From assembly GCF_026340975.1 (NCBI RefSeq), contig NZ_JAPEOS010000003.1, positions 310,001 to 374,000 of the forward strand: a stretch of 64,000 bases of DNA, given 5' to 3'. The notes below the pieces were generated by a model. It searched no databases and was not told the origin of the DNA. It worked only from the letters and a program-made list of their open reading frames with translations. Below, piece by piece: positions 34,226 through 42,791 of the stretch. Positions within the stretch are counted from its first letter, which is position 1; each line of letters starts with the position of its first letter. This DNA is from Streptomyces sp. NBC_01214 (GTDB lineage: Bacteria > Actinomycetota > Actinomycetes > Streptomycetales > Streptomycetaceae). Both the position numbers and the translations under genes were made by a program.

Positions 34226-34647
34226 GCACGCAGAACGTCGAAGTGATCCGCACCTTCTTCCGGCTGTTCGACGAGGGCCGCCTCGCCGACATCGAGCCGC
34301 TGCTCGCCCCCGACTTCGAATGGGTCTACCACGGCCCCGCCTCGCTGCCGTGGGCCGGCGTCTACCGGGGCGTCGAGGGTTTCCGGGCGTTCTTCGCCAT
34401 CGTCCGCGAGCTGATCCGGGTCCAGGAGTGCGAGGCCTACGACTACCTCGACGCCGGGGACCGCGTCGTGGTCCTGGGCGTGAGCCGCACCCACGTCCTC
34501 GCCAACGGCGCACGCTACGAGGCCCAGTGGATGAACGTCTTCACCGTCCGCGACGGACTCATCTCCCGCTACCTCGACCTCTTCGACACCGCCAGTGTCG
34601 TCGAGGCCCTGGAACGCGACCCGCAGGAGGTGACCTCGGCCCCGTGA
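34222..34647 (+). CDS. SnoaL-like / NTF2-fold protein
   Basis: This 141-residue protein has the pattern of the SnoaL-like NTF2 superfamily: an N-terminal helix pair (VEVIRTFFRLFDEGRLADIEPLLAPDFEW), a GVEGFRAFF segment near residue 54 and a terminal beta sheet ending in FTVRDGLISRYLDLFD. Members are cyclases, isomerases, hydroxylases or small-molecule binders of specialised pathways. It overlaps both neighbours (ATGA with the double PLP gene, GTGA with the NRPS), so it belongs to the same transcript. GAGGAG lies just before the ATG. It resembles the protein at 54494-54922 in fold and length but is not a close copy. The specific role is unknown. Confidence 0.85.
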   Translation: MSTQNVEVIRTFFRLFDEGRLADIEPLLAPDFEWVYHGPASLPWAGVYRGVEGFRAFFAIVRELIRVQECEAYDYLDAGDRVVVLGVSRTHVLANGARYEAQWMNVFTVRDGLISRYLDLFDTASVVEALERDPQEVTSAP

Positions 34648-37600
34648 ACACCACCACCACCGCCACCACCCTCGGCGCGGCCTTCACCGCCGTGGCCCGG
34701 GCCCACCCCCACCGCACCGCCCTGATCCACGGCGACCTACGGATCGGCTACGGCGAACTCGCCGCCCGGGCCGCGGCCGCCGCCCGCCGCCTCGCCGGCC
34801 GCACCGCCGCCGGAGAGAGCGTCGGGATCTGCGCCCGGCGCTCGCCCGGCACCATCGCCGCCCTGCTGGGGACGGTGCTGGCCGGGGGCGCGTACCTGCC
34901 GCTGGACCCCGACGCGCCGGACGAGCGGATCCGCGCGCTCGTCCTCGACAACCACCTGCGCACCGTCTTCGCCGCCGGGCAGGACACCGCGCGGCTGCGC
35001 GCCCTCCTGCCCGCGGGAGTGACGGTCCTGCCGATCGAGGAGGAGGCCTCGGATCCGGACGCGGACGCGGACCTGGGCCCGGACCCGGACCCGGGCCAGG
35101 GCCCCTTGTACGCCCTCGGGGGCGAGTCGACGGCCTACGTCATCCACACTTCCGGCAGCACCGGCGCCCCCAAGGGCGTCCGGGTCGCGCACCGTTCCGT
35201 CCTCGCGCTGGCGTACGCCCCCGAGGCCGGGCTGAGCTCCGCCGACACGGTCCTCCAGCTCGCCCCGCTCCACGTGGACCCCTCGGTCTTCGAGATCTGG
35301 GGCGCCCTGCTCAACGGCGCCCGGCTCGTGCTCCCGCGGTCCGATCGGCCCGGAGTGCACGACATCGGCCGGGAGTGCGCCCGCCACGGCGTGACCGTCC
35401 TGCGGCTGGCCGCCCCCCTGTTCCGGCTGGCCATGGAACACATCACCGCGGACCTGGGCGGGCTGCGCCTGTGCATCTCCGGCGGCGACCGGGCCGACGC
35501 GGACGCGGTACGGACCGCCCTGCGCGAGCTGCCCGGCTGCCGGATCGTCAACGGCTACGGGCCCACGGAGACCACGGTCTACGCCTGCTGGCAGACCTTC
35601 GACGGCCCGGACGACTGGGACGGCGCCTGGCAGGACGTGCCCATCGGCCGCCCCATCGCCGGCGCCACCGCCCACGTCCTGCGCCCCGACCGCACCCCGG
35701 CCGCGCCCGGCGAGGAGGGCGAACTCTGCATCGGCGGCCCGGGCGTCGCCCAGGGCTACCGCGGTGAGCGGGAGCGCACCGCCGAGCGGTTCGTCCCCGA
35801 GCCCGGCCGGCCCGGCCGCACCGCCTACCTGACGGGCGACCGGGTCCGCCGGCTCCCCGGCGGTGAACTCGCCTTCCTGGGGCGCTTCGACGACCAGGTC
35901 AAGATCCGCGGCCACCGCGTCGAACCGGCCGAGGCCGAACGTGCGCTGCGGACCCACCCGGCGGTCCGGGAGGCGGTCGTGGTCCCGTACGGCGCCGCGA
36001 ACGCCCGCCGACTGGCCGCGTACGTGACCCTGACACCGCTCGGCGCCCCCACCCCCACCGCCCCGGCGTCTGCCAACACTCCCGCCCCGGCGTCTGCCGA
36101 CACTCCTGCCCCGGCCCCGGCCGACGTGGTCGTTCCGGCCTTGGCCGACGCGTTCGTTCCGGCCTCGGCCGACCCGTTCGTCCCGGCCTCGGCCGACGCG
36201 TTCGTCCCGGCCTCGGCCGACCCGTTCGTTCCGGCCTCGGCCGACGCGGTCGTTCCGGCCTCGACCGACCCGTTCGTCCCGGCTTCTGCCGATGCTTCCG
36301 TTCCGGCCCCGGCCGATGCGGTTGCCCGGGCCGCAGCCGCTGCGGTGGTCCCGGCCCCGGCCGACCCGGTCGCCCCGGCCCCGGCCGACCCGGTCGCCCC
36401 GGCCCCGGCCGATCCGGTCGTCTCGGCGATGGCCGACGCGGTTCCCCAGGCCTTGGGCGATCAGGTCGCCCCGGCCCCGGTCGACGCGGTCGGCCTCGTT
36501 GCGCACGTCGCCCGGGTTCTGCCCGGACCGGCGGTTCCGGCCGTCGTCACCGTGCTCGCGGAGCTGCCGACCACGGCCAACGGCAAGGCCGACCGCCGTC
36601 TGCTCGCCGCCCTCGCCGACCGCGCGCCCGCGGTGGGCCCGGCTCCGGCCGCCTCCGCCCCGGCGGTACTCCGCGCCGTCTCCGCGCACTGGGAGGCCGT
36701 CCTCGGCCGCGCCGTCGGCCCGGACGCCGACTTCTTCGCCGCCGGCGGCGACTCCCTGTCCGCTCTGGCGATCCTGGCCCGCCTCGAACGCGACCAGGGC
36801 GTGGTCCTGACGATCGCCGACCTCTTCACCACCCCGACGATCCGCGCCCTGGCGGCCCGCGTGGCCACCACCGCCCCGGCCGCCCCCGCCCCGTCCGCCC
36901 CCGGGGCGGACACCGGCCGGCTGCCGTTGTCGCCCGCCCAGGAGGGGATCTGGTTCGAGCAGGAGGCCACCGGGAGCACCGGCCGCTACGTCATCGGACG
37001 CGGGTACTTCGTCGACGGTCCCCTCGACCCGGCCCGGCTACGGAACGCCCTGACCCTGCTCGGCAGGCGCCAGGCCGCCCTGCGCACCGTCGTACGGCGC
37101 GACGCCGACGGCTGGCGCCAGAGCCTGACCGCCGACCCGGGCGCGGCGGTGCGCCACATCGACCTCACCGGCGTTCCGGCCGGCGAACGCCAGGCCCTGG
37201 CCCGCGCCCTGGCCGCCGAGCACCGCACGGCGGAGCCGGACGCCGACGGCACCCGGCTGCTGCGCACCCTGCTGCTCACCCTGGACGCCCGGAGCGCGCT
37301 GCTCCACTTCGCCGTCCACCACGCCATCGCCGACGACTGGTCCCTGGACCTCTTCACGTCCGAGCTGTCCGCCCTCTACGCGGACCCGGCCGCGGACCTG
37401 CCGCCCCTGGACCGGGGCTACCCCGAGCACCTGCGCCGCTCCCTCGCGCCCCGCCCCGAACGGCTCACCGCCGCGACCCGGTTCTGGCAGGGCGCGCTCG
37501 ACGGCGGCGCCGCCGCACTCGACCTGGTCACCGACCGCCCCCGCCCCGCCGTCCTCAGCGGATCCGGCGACCGGGTGCGGCTGCGGATCGGCGCCGCGCA

Positions 37601-40600
37601 GCACGCCCGCCACGCCGAAGCCGCCCGCCGGCACGGCGTCAGCCCGTACATGTTCGGCCTGGCCGGCGTCTACACGGTCCTGGCCGCCCACACCGAACGC
37701 GACACCCTCACCCTGGGCACCCTGTCCGCCGGGCGGAACCGGGCCGGGGCACAGGACCTCGTGGGCTGCTTCGTCAACCTGCTCCCCGTCCGCATCGAGG
37801 CGGACGCGGACACCACGGCCGGTGTCCTGCTCGCCCGCGTCCGGGCCGCCTGTACCGAGGCCCTGCACCACGAGGACGTCCCCTTCCAGGCCGTGGGCCG
37901 GGAACTCGCCCCGACCACCCCCGGCCGCGCGACCGTCCCCTTCCAGGCCGTCGTCAACCACCGCCAGCGCCGCCCGCGTCCGCTGGAGCTGCCCGGCGCC
38001 CGGACCGCACCCTGGGACGCCGGCGACCGCGACACCGCGACCTTCGAGCTGTCCTTCACCTTCGAGGAGGAGGGCGACGGACTCGACATCGAGATCGAGT
38101 TCAGCACCGACCTCTACGACCGTGCCACCGCACAGCGGCTGGCCGGCCAGCTGGCCGCCGTGCTCGACCGCCTCGCGGACGGCGACCCGCCACTGCGCGG
38201 CGTCACCCTGTACGAACCGGGGGAGCACGAGCGGCTGAGCCGCGCCCCGGAGCCGGGCCCCCGGGCGGCGCGGACCACCCTGCCCGCCCTCGTCGCCCGC
38301 CAGGTCGCCGCCCACCCGCACAAGGCCGCCGTCGTCGGCACCGACACCAGCCTCACCTACGCCGAACTCGACCGGCTCGCCGACACCGTGGCCGCCCGCC
38401 TCGCCACCCGGGGGATCCGGCCCGGCGACCGCGTCGCCGTGTGCCTCGAACGCTCCCCGCTCCTCGCCGCGACCCTCCTCGGGGTGCTCAAGGCCGGGGC
38501 CGCGTACGTGCCGCTCGACCCGGCGTACCCGGCGCTGCGGCTGCGCCACTGCATCGCCGACGCCGGTGCCGGCGCGCTGGTCTGCGCCAAGGACACCGCC
38601 GACACGCTGTTCGGACCGGGCGCGGAAGGCTCCGGCCCGCCCGTCCTGGACATCGAGGCCCTCACCGCCCCCGGCGCGCCGACTCCGCCCGCCGCACACC
38701 CCGGAGATCCCGCCGCCCCGGCGTACGTCATCTACACCTCCGGCAGCACCGGGCGCCCCCGCGGCGTCGCCGTCTCCCACCGCGCGGTCGCCAACACCCT
38801 CCTCGCCTGCCTCGACCGGCACCCCTTCACCGCGGACGACGTGTGGCTCCAACTGACCTCGCCCGGCTTCGACGTGGCCGCCTTCGAGCAGTTCATGCCG
38901 CTCGTCTCCGGCGCCACCCTGGTGTACGCGGACGACGCCACCCGCGCCGACGGCCCGGCCCTGACCCGCACCCTGCGCACCGCCGGGGTCACCGTGATGG
39001 TGACCGTGCCCTCCCTGCTGCGCGCCCTGGACCGCCCCGACCTGGCGGGCGTACGCGTGCTGCTCGTCGCCGGCGAGCCCGCGGACGTCCACGACACCCG
39101 TCACTTCGCCGCGGACCGGGTCGTCGTCAACGGCTACGGCCCGACCGAGGCGGCGATCCTGGCCACCACCCACCGGGCCGACCCCGCGGACGCCCGGGCC
39201 CGCGTGCCCGTGGGCACCCCCCTGTCCGGCACCGCGGCCCACGTCGTGGACCGCCACGGACGGCTCGCCGCCACCGGCGTGCCCGGCGAACTGTGGCTCT
39301 CCGGCGCCGGACTCGGCGACGGCTACCTGGGCGACCCCGAGCGGACGGACGCATCGTTCACCACCCATCCCGCACTCCCCGCCGCCGGCCGCTGCTACCG
39401 CACCGGTGACCGGGTGCGCCGGCTGTCCGACGGATCGATCGACTACCTGGGCCGGCTCGACCACCAGATCAAGCTGCGCGGCTTCCGCATCGAGCTCGGG
39501 GAGATCGAGGCCGCGCTCGCCGAACACCCCGGTGTCCGGGAGGCCGTCGCCGTCCTCCTCGACCCCGGTGCCGATACCGAACTCGCCGTCGGCTACGTCG
39601 GCACGGCCGCCCCCCGGGACGCCCGCGCCCACCTGGCCCGGCTGCTCCCGGCCCACATGGTGCCCCGGCTGGCCGTGCCCGTCCCCGCCATCCCGACCGG
39701 CAGCCACGGCAAGGCCGACCGGCCGGCGCTCGCCGCCCACCTGGCCGCCGTGCGCAGGCAGCGGCCGCAGCCCGGCGACGGAGCCGCCGACGGCTCCCCG
39801 AACGGGACCGAGCGGCGGCTGCTCGCCCTGTGGGAGGACGTGCTGGGCGGGCCGGTGGGCTCCCCGGACGAGGACTTCTTCACACAGGGCGGCCACTCCC
39901 TGCGCGTCATCCGGCTCCTGGGCCGCATCGAGCGGGAGCACGGCGTCCGGATCGCCGTCGCCGACTTCCTCGCCGCGCCGACCGTACGGGAGGTGGCCCG
40001 ACTGCTGGAAGGGTCCGTCCCGGCGGGGGCCCGGCCCGTGGGGCCCGACGACGCGCGGCTCGACCCCGCCATCGTCTTCCCCGACCGCCCCGGCCCCTTC
40101 GACCCGCACGACGCCGTCCTGCTCACCGGAGCCACCGGATACGTGGGCTCCCACGTCCTCGCCGAGCTGCTGGACCGCACCACGGGCCCGGTGCTGTGCC
40201 TGGTCCGGGCCGCGGACACCGGTGCCGCCCGCCGGCGGCTGTCCGCCGCCCTGCGCCGCCACGGGCTGCGCCCCGACGCCTCGGACCCGCGGATCGTGCC
40301 CGTCCCCGGTGATCTGACCCGTCCCGGCCTGGGCCTCGACGGCACCCACCGGGAGCACGTCCTGCGCGCGAGGACCGTCCTCCACCTCGGCGCCGAAGTC
40401 CACCACGTGTCCGGCTTCCACCACCTGGCGGCCGCCAACGTGGGCGGCACCGCCGAACTCCTGCGGATCTGCGCCGAGGGCCGCCCGGCCCGCTTCCACC
40501 ACGTCTCCACCCTCGGCGTGTTCCGCGACGGCCCCGGCGGCGCCCGCCCGCGCACGATCACCGAGGCCACCCCGGCCGCCGCCGAACGCCACCCCCGGGG

Positions 40601-41204
40601 CCGCGGCTACGCGGCCGCCAAGTGGGCCGCGGAGCACCTCGTCGCCCAGGCCCTCGAACGCGGCGCCGACGCCCGGATCTACCGGCTCGGCCGGGCCGGC
40701 GGCAGCACGACGGGAGCCGTCAGCGAGGACGACTTCCTCAGCCGGCTCCTCGTCACCTCCACCGCCCTCGGCTGCCACCCCGACGACCCGCGGCTCGCCA
40801 CCGACGCACTGCCCGTGGACACCATGGCCCGGGCCCTGGTCGCCCTGGCCCTCGCCGAGGGAGCCCCGGGCACCGTCCACCACCTGCACCACCCCCGGCG
40901 GACGCCACTGGCCGCACTGCACGCCGTACACGACCGCCGTACCGGCCGGACCACCCCCGCGGTCCCGCTGGGCACCTGGCTCGGCCGCCTGGCCGACGCC
41001 GAAGCCGGCGGCACCGCGCTGCCCGCCCTCGCCTACCGCGAGTACTTCCGGGACCTGCGCGACCACCCGGACGCCCGCCTCCCCGACCACCGCAACGACG
41101 CCACCCTCGCAGCCCTGCGGGCCCACGGCATCTCCCCGCCCGCCCTGGACGACGCCCTCGTCGGCCGCTGGTGGCAGAACCTCGACCGGAGCACCCGCGC
41201 ATGA
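34644..41204 (+). CDS. Dipeptide NRPS with reductive release (A-PCP-C-A-PCP-R)
   Basis: This 2186-residue synthetase starts with an A domain (TSGSTG near residue 169) and so loads its own starter. Carrier serines are near 701 (GGDSL) and 1749 (GGHSL). The single condensation domain near 891 reads HHAIADD, with Asp where the last Gly of HHxxxDG is normal. The second A domain has TSGSTG near 1366. The C-terminal reductase has TGATGYVG (about 1828-1835) and a Tyr-x3-Lys in GYAAAKWA (near 1990), so it should release an aldehyde or alcohol with NAD(P)H. Pocket residues read D-P-F-R-C-S-G-V-Y-K and D-V-F-V-L-A-G-I-L-K; both keep the alpha-amino Asp but match no code I know. Eighteen octapeptide repeats interrupt the first A domain before its TANGK lysine. 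GTG overlaps the previous stop. Confidence 0.93.
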   Translation: MNTTTTATTLGAAFTAVARAHPHRTALIHGDLRIGYGELAARAAAAARRLAGRTAAGESVGICARRSPGTIAALLGTVLAGGAYLPLDPDAPDERIRALVLDNHLRTVFAAGQDTARLRALLPAGVTVLPIEEEASDPDADADLGPDPDPGQGPLYALGGESTAYVIHTSGSTGAPKGVRVAHRSVLALAYAPEAGLSSADTVLQLAPLHVDPSVFEIWGALLNGARLVLPRSDRPGVHDIGRECARHGVTVLRLAAPLFRLAMEHITADLGGLRLCISGGDRADADAVRTALRELPGCRIVNGYGPTETTVYACWQTFDGPDDWDGAWQDVPIGRPIAGATAHVLRPDRTPAAPGEEGELCIGGPGVAQGYRGERERTAERFVPEPGRPGRTAYLTGDRVRRLPGGELAFLGRFDDQVKIRGHRVEPAEAERALRTHPAVREAVVVPYGAANARRLAAYVTLTPLGAPTPTAPASANTPAPASADTPAPAPADVVVPALADAFVPASADPFVPASADAFVPASADPFVPASADAVVPASTDPFVPASADASVPAPADAVARAAAAAVVPAPADPVAPAPADPVAPAPADPVVSAMADAVPQALGDQVAPAPVDAVGLVAHVARVLPGPAVPAVVTVLAELPTTANGKADRRLLAALADRAPAVGPAPAASAPAVLRAVSAHWEAVLGRAVGPDADFFAAGGDSLSALAILARLERDQGVVLTIADLFTTPTIRALAARVATTAPAAPAPSAPGADTGRLPLSPAQEGIWFEQEATGSTGRYVIGRGYFVDGPLDPARLRNALTLLGRRQAALRTVVRRDADGWRQSLTADPGAAVRHIDLTGVPAGERQALARALAAEHRTAEPDADGTRLLRTLLLTLDARSALLHFAVHHAIADDWSLDLFTSELSALYADPAADLPPLDRGYPEHLRRSLAPRPERLTAATRFWQGALDGGAAALDLVTDRPRPAVLSGSGDRVRLRIGAAQHARHAEAARRHGVSPYMFGLAGVYTVLAAHTERDTLTLGTLSAGRNRAGAQDLVGCFVNLLPVRIEADADTTAGVLLARVRAACTEALHHEDVPFQAVGRELAPTTPGRATVPFQAVVNHRQRRPRPLELPGARTAPWDAGDRDTATFELSFTFEEEGDGLDIEIEFSTDLYDRATAQRLAGQLAAVLDRLADGDPPLRGVTLYEPGEHERLSRAPEPGPRAARTTLPALVARQVAAHPHKAAVVGTDTSLTYAELDRLADTVAARLATRGIRPGDRVAVCLERSPLLAATLLGVLKAGAAYVPLDPAYPALRLRHCIADAGAGALVCAKDTADTLFGPGAEGSGPPVLDIEALTAPGAPTPPAAHPGDPAAPAYVIYTSGSTGRPRGVAVSHRAVANTLLACLDRHPFTADDVWLQLTSPGFDVAAFEQFMPLVSGATLVYADDATRADGPALTRTLRTAGVTVMVTVPSLLRALDRPDLAGVRVLLVAGEPADVHDTRHFAADRVVVNGYGPTEAAILATTHRADPADARARVPVGTPLSGTAAHVVDRHGRLAATGVPGELWLSGAGLGDGYLGDPERTDASFTTHPALPAAGRCYRTGDRVRRLSDGSIDYLGRLDHQIKLRGFRIELGEIEAALAEHPGVREAVAVLLDPGADTELAVGYVGTAAPRDARAHLARLLPAHMVPRLAVPVPAIPTGSHGKADRPALAAHLAAVRRQRPQPGDGAADGSPNGTERRLLALWEDVLGGPVGSPDEDFFTQGGHSLRVIRLLGRIEREHGVRIAVADFLAAPTVREVARLLEGSVPAGARPVGPDDARLDPAIVFPDRPGPFDPHDAVLLTGATGYVGSHVLAELLDRTTGPVLCLVRAADTGAARRRLSAALRRHGLRPDASDPRIVPVPGDLTRPGLGLDGTHREHVLRARTVLHLGAEVHHVSGFHHLAAANVGGTAELLRICAEGRPARFHHVSTLGVFRDGPGGARPRTITEATPAAAERHPRGRGYAAAKWAAEHLVAQALERGADARIYRLGRAGGSTTGAVSEDDFLSRLLVTSTALGCHPDDPRLATDALPVDTMARALVALALAEGAPGTVHHLHHPRRTPLAALHAVHDRRTGRTTPAVPLGTWLGRLADAEAGGTALPALAYREYFRDLRDHPDARLPDHRNDATLAALRAHGISPPALDDALVGRWWQNLDRSTRA
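36063..36494 (+). repeat. Eighteen 24-bp in-frame repeats inside an adenylation domain
   Basis: Codons here encode 18 tandem octapeptides of the form PASADPFV or PAPADPVA (residues about 474-617 of the NRPS). They fall in the small C-terminal subdomain of the first A domain, after the QVKIRGHRVEPAEAE core and before the TANGKADRR core. Units 5-9 and 13-15 are nearly identical, which points to recent expansion by slippage or unequal crossing. Confidence 0.93.
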
Positions 41205-42430
41205 CCGACCCGACGACCGACCCGCAGACCGCCCCGACGGCCGACCCGCACTACCCCATGGGCCGGCAGTGCCCGTTCGCCCCGCCGCGGGAGGCCACCG
41301 ACATCCGCGACGCGGGCGCCGTGCCCCGCGTGACGCTGTGGAACGGGGTCCGCCCCTGGCTGTTCACCCGCTTCGACGACGCCCGCACCGTCCTCGCCGA
41401 CCCCCGCTTCAGCGCGGACAAGAGCCGCCCCGGCTACCCGCTGTCCAGCGCCGTCGCCCTCGCCGAGACCGCCGTCGAACCGACCCTGCTCGTCATGGAC
41501 AACCCCGAGCACGACGCCGTACGGCGCCTGGTGCTCGGCGAGTTCACCGTGAAACGGGCCGAGCAGTGGAGCCCGGCCGTGCGCGCCGTCGTCGACGGCT
41601 GCCTGGACCGCATGCTCCGCGGCACGGAGGCCGACCTCGTGGCCGACCTGGCCCTGCCCGTCGCGCTCACCGTCATCTGCGAGTTCCTCGGGGTGCCCTT
41701 CGAGGACCGCGAGCTCTTCCGCGGTCTGACCCACACCATGAACGTCGTCGCCGGCACCACCGAGAGCGCCGCCGCCGCCCGGCAGGCCCTCCAGGACTAC
41801 CTGGAGGAACTCGTCGCCGCGAACGAACGGGAGCCGCAGGACGGCTTCATCGGCCGCATGGCCGCCCGGCACCGGCCCGACGGGACCATGACCCGGCGCC
41901 AACTCGCCGCCATGGCCCTCCTGCTGCTCACCGCCGGCCACGACACCACCGCCAACATGATCTCCCTCGGGGTGCTGACCCTGCTGCGCCACCCCGGCCA
42001 CTTCGCCGCCCTCGGCGCGGACGACGACCCCGAACGGCCCGCCCGCACCGTCGAGGAGATGCTGCGCCACCTCACCGTCGTCCAGCGCGGCATCCGCCGG
42101 ATCGCCGTCGAGGACGTGAGGGTCGGCGACCGGCTGGTCCGGGCCGGGGAGGGCGTCGTCGCCGCCATCAACGTCGCCAACCGGGACCCCGAACGCTTCC
42201 CCGCCGGCGAGGACTTCGACCCCACCGCCCGCGCCCACGGCCACCTCGCCTTCGGTTACGGGCCCCACCAGTGCATGGGCCAGGCGCTCGCCCGGGTGGA
42301 GCTCCAGGAGGTCTACGCCGCCGTGGCCCGCCGGATCCCGACGCTGCGCACCGCCGTGCCCGTCGAGCAGATCCGCTTCAAGTCCGACATGGCCGTGTAC
42401 GGGGTGCACGCCCTGCCCGTGACCTGGTGA
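41201..42430 (+). CDS. Cytochrome P450
   Basis: This 409-residue bacterial class I P450 has the I-helix oxygen-activation motif AGHDTT (residues 245-250), the K-helix ExxR (Glu286, Arg289) and the haem loop FGYGPHQCMG with axial Cys358. Family length is normal. It overlaps the NRPS stop by ATGA and is followed, after a short repeat array, by a ferredoxin that probably supplies electrons. It likely oxidises an amino acid tethered to the NRPS or the released product. The regiochemistry cannot be read from the sequence. Confidence 0.95.
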   Translation: MTDPTTDPQTAPTADPHYPMGRQCPFAPPREATDIRDAGAVPRVTLWNGVRPWLFTRFDDARTVLADPRFSADKSRPGYPLSSAVALAETAVEPTLLVMDNPEHDAVRRLVLGEFTVKRAEQWSPAVRAVVDGCLDRMLRGTEADLVADLALPVALTVICEFLGVPFEDRELFRGLTHTMNVVAGTTESAAAARQALQDYLEELVAANEREPQDGFIGRMAARHRPDGTMTRRQLAAMALLLLTAGHDTTANMISLGVLTLLRHPGHFAALGADDDPERPARTVEEMLRHLTVVQRGIRRIAVEDVRVGDRLVRAGEGVVAAINVANRDPERFPAGEDFDPTARAHGHLAFGYGPHQCMGQALARVELQEVYAAVARRIPTLRTAVPVEQIRFKSDMAVYGVHALPVTW

Positions 42431-42451
42431 CCCCACCACCGCGCACGGGCC

Positions 42452-42541
42452 GCCGCCCCGTACCGCCCGGCCGCCCCGTACCGCCCGGCCGCCCCGTACC
42501 GCCCGGCCGCCCCGTACCGCCCGGCCGCCCCGTACCGTCCG
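42452..42541. repeat. Five 18-bp tandem repeats between P450 and ferredoxin
   Basis: Five head-to-tail copies of GCCGCCCCGTACCGCCCG fill the gap between the P450 stop and the ferredoxin start. Only the last copy carries a single change. The array ends 37 bases before the ferredoxin GTG, so it does not cover that gene's ribosome binding site. Confidence 0.92.
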
Positions 42542-42578
42542 GCCGCCGTCCGTCCCCCGCCCCGAAGGAGCCGACCCC

Positions 42579-42791
42579 GTGAAGGTCACCCTCGATCCCG
42601 AGCGCTGTGTCGGCGCCGGCCACTGCGTCCTGTCCGCCGGCACGGTCTTCGACCAGGACGAAGCCGACGGCGTCGTCCTGCTGCTGGACCCGGAGCCGGC
42701 CGAGGACCTCGCCGACGCCGTCCTGGAAGCCGCCGACCTGTGCCCCGCCCGGGCCATCCTCGTCACCGGGGCCGACGGGCGGCCCGCATGA
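42579..42791 (+). CDS. Small [3Fe-4S] ferredoxin
   Basis: This 70-residue ferredoxin has Cys10, Cys16 and Cys55 (CVGAGHC and LCP), the three-cysteine pattern of Streptomyces P450-partner ferredoxins that bind a [3Fe-4S] cluster. The position usually held by a fourth cysteine is a Gly or Ala. It lies 148 bases after the P450 and its stop overlaps the next ATG. The GTG start has GAAGGAG upstream. It should carry electrons from a cellular reductase, or perhaps from the adjoining flavoprotein, to the P450. Confidence 0.93.
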   Translation: MKVTLDPERCVGAGHCVLSAGTVFDQDEADGVVLLLDPEPAEDLADAVLEAADLCPARAILVTGADGRPA

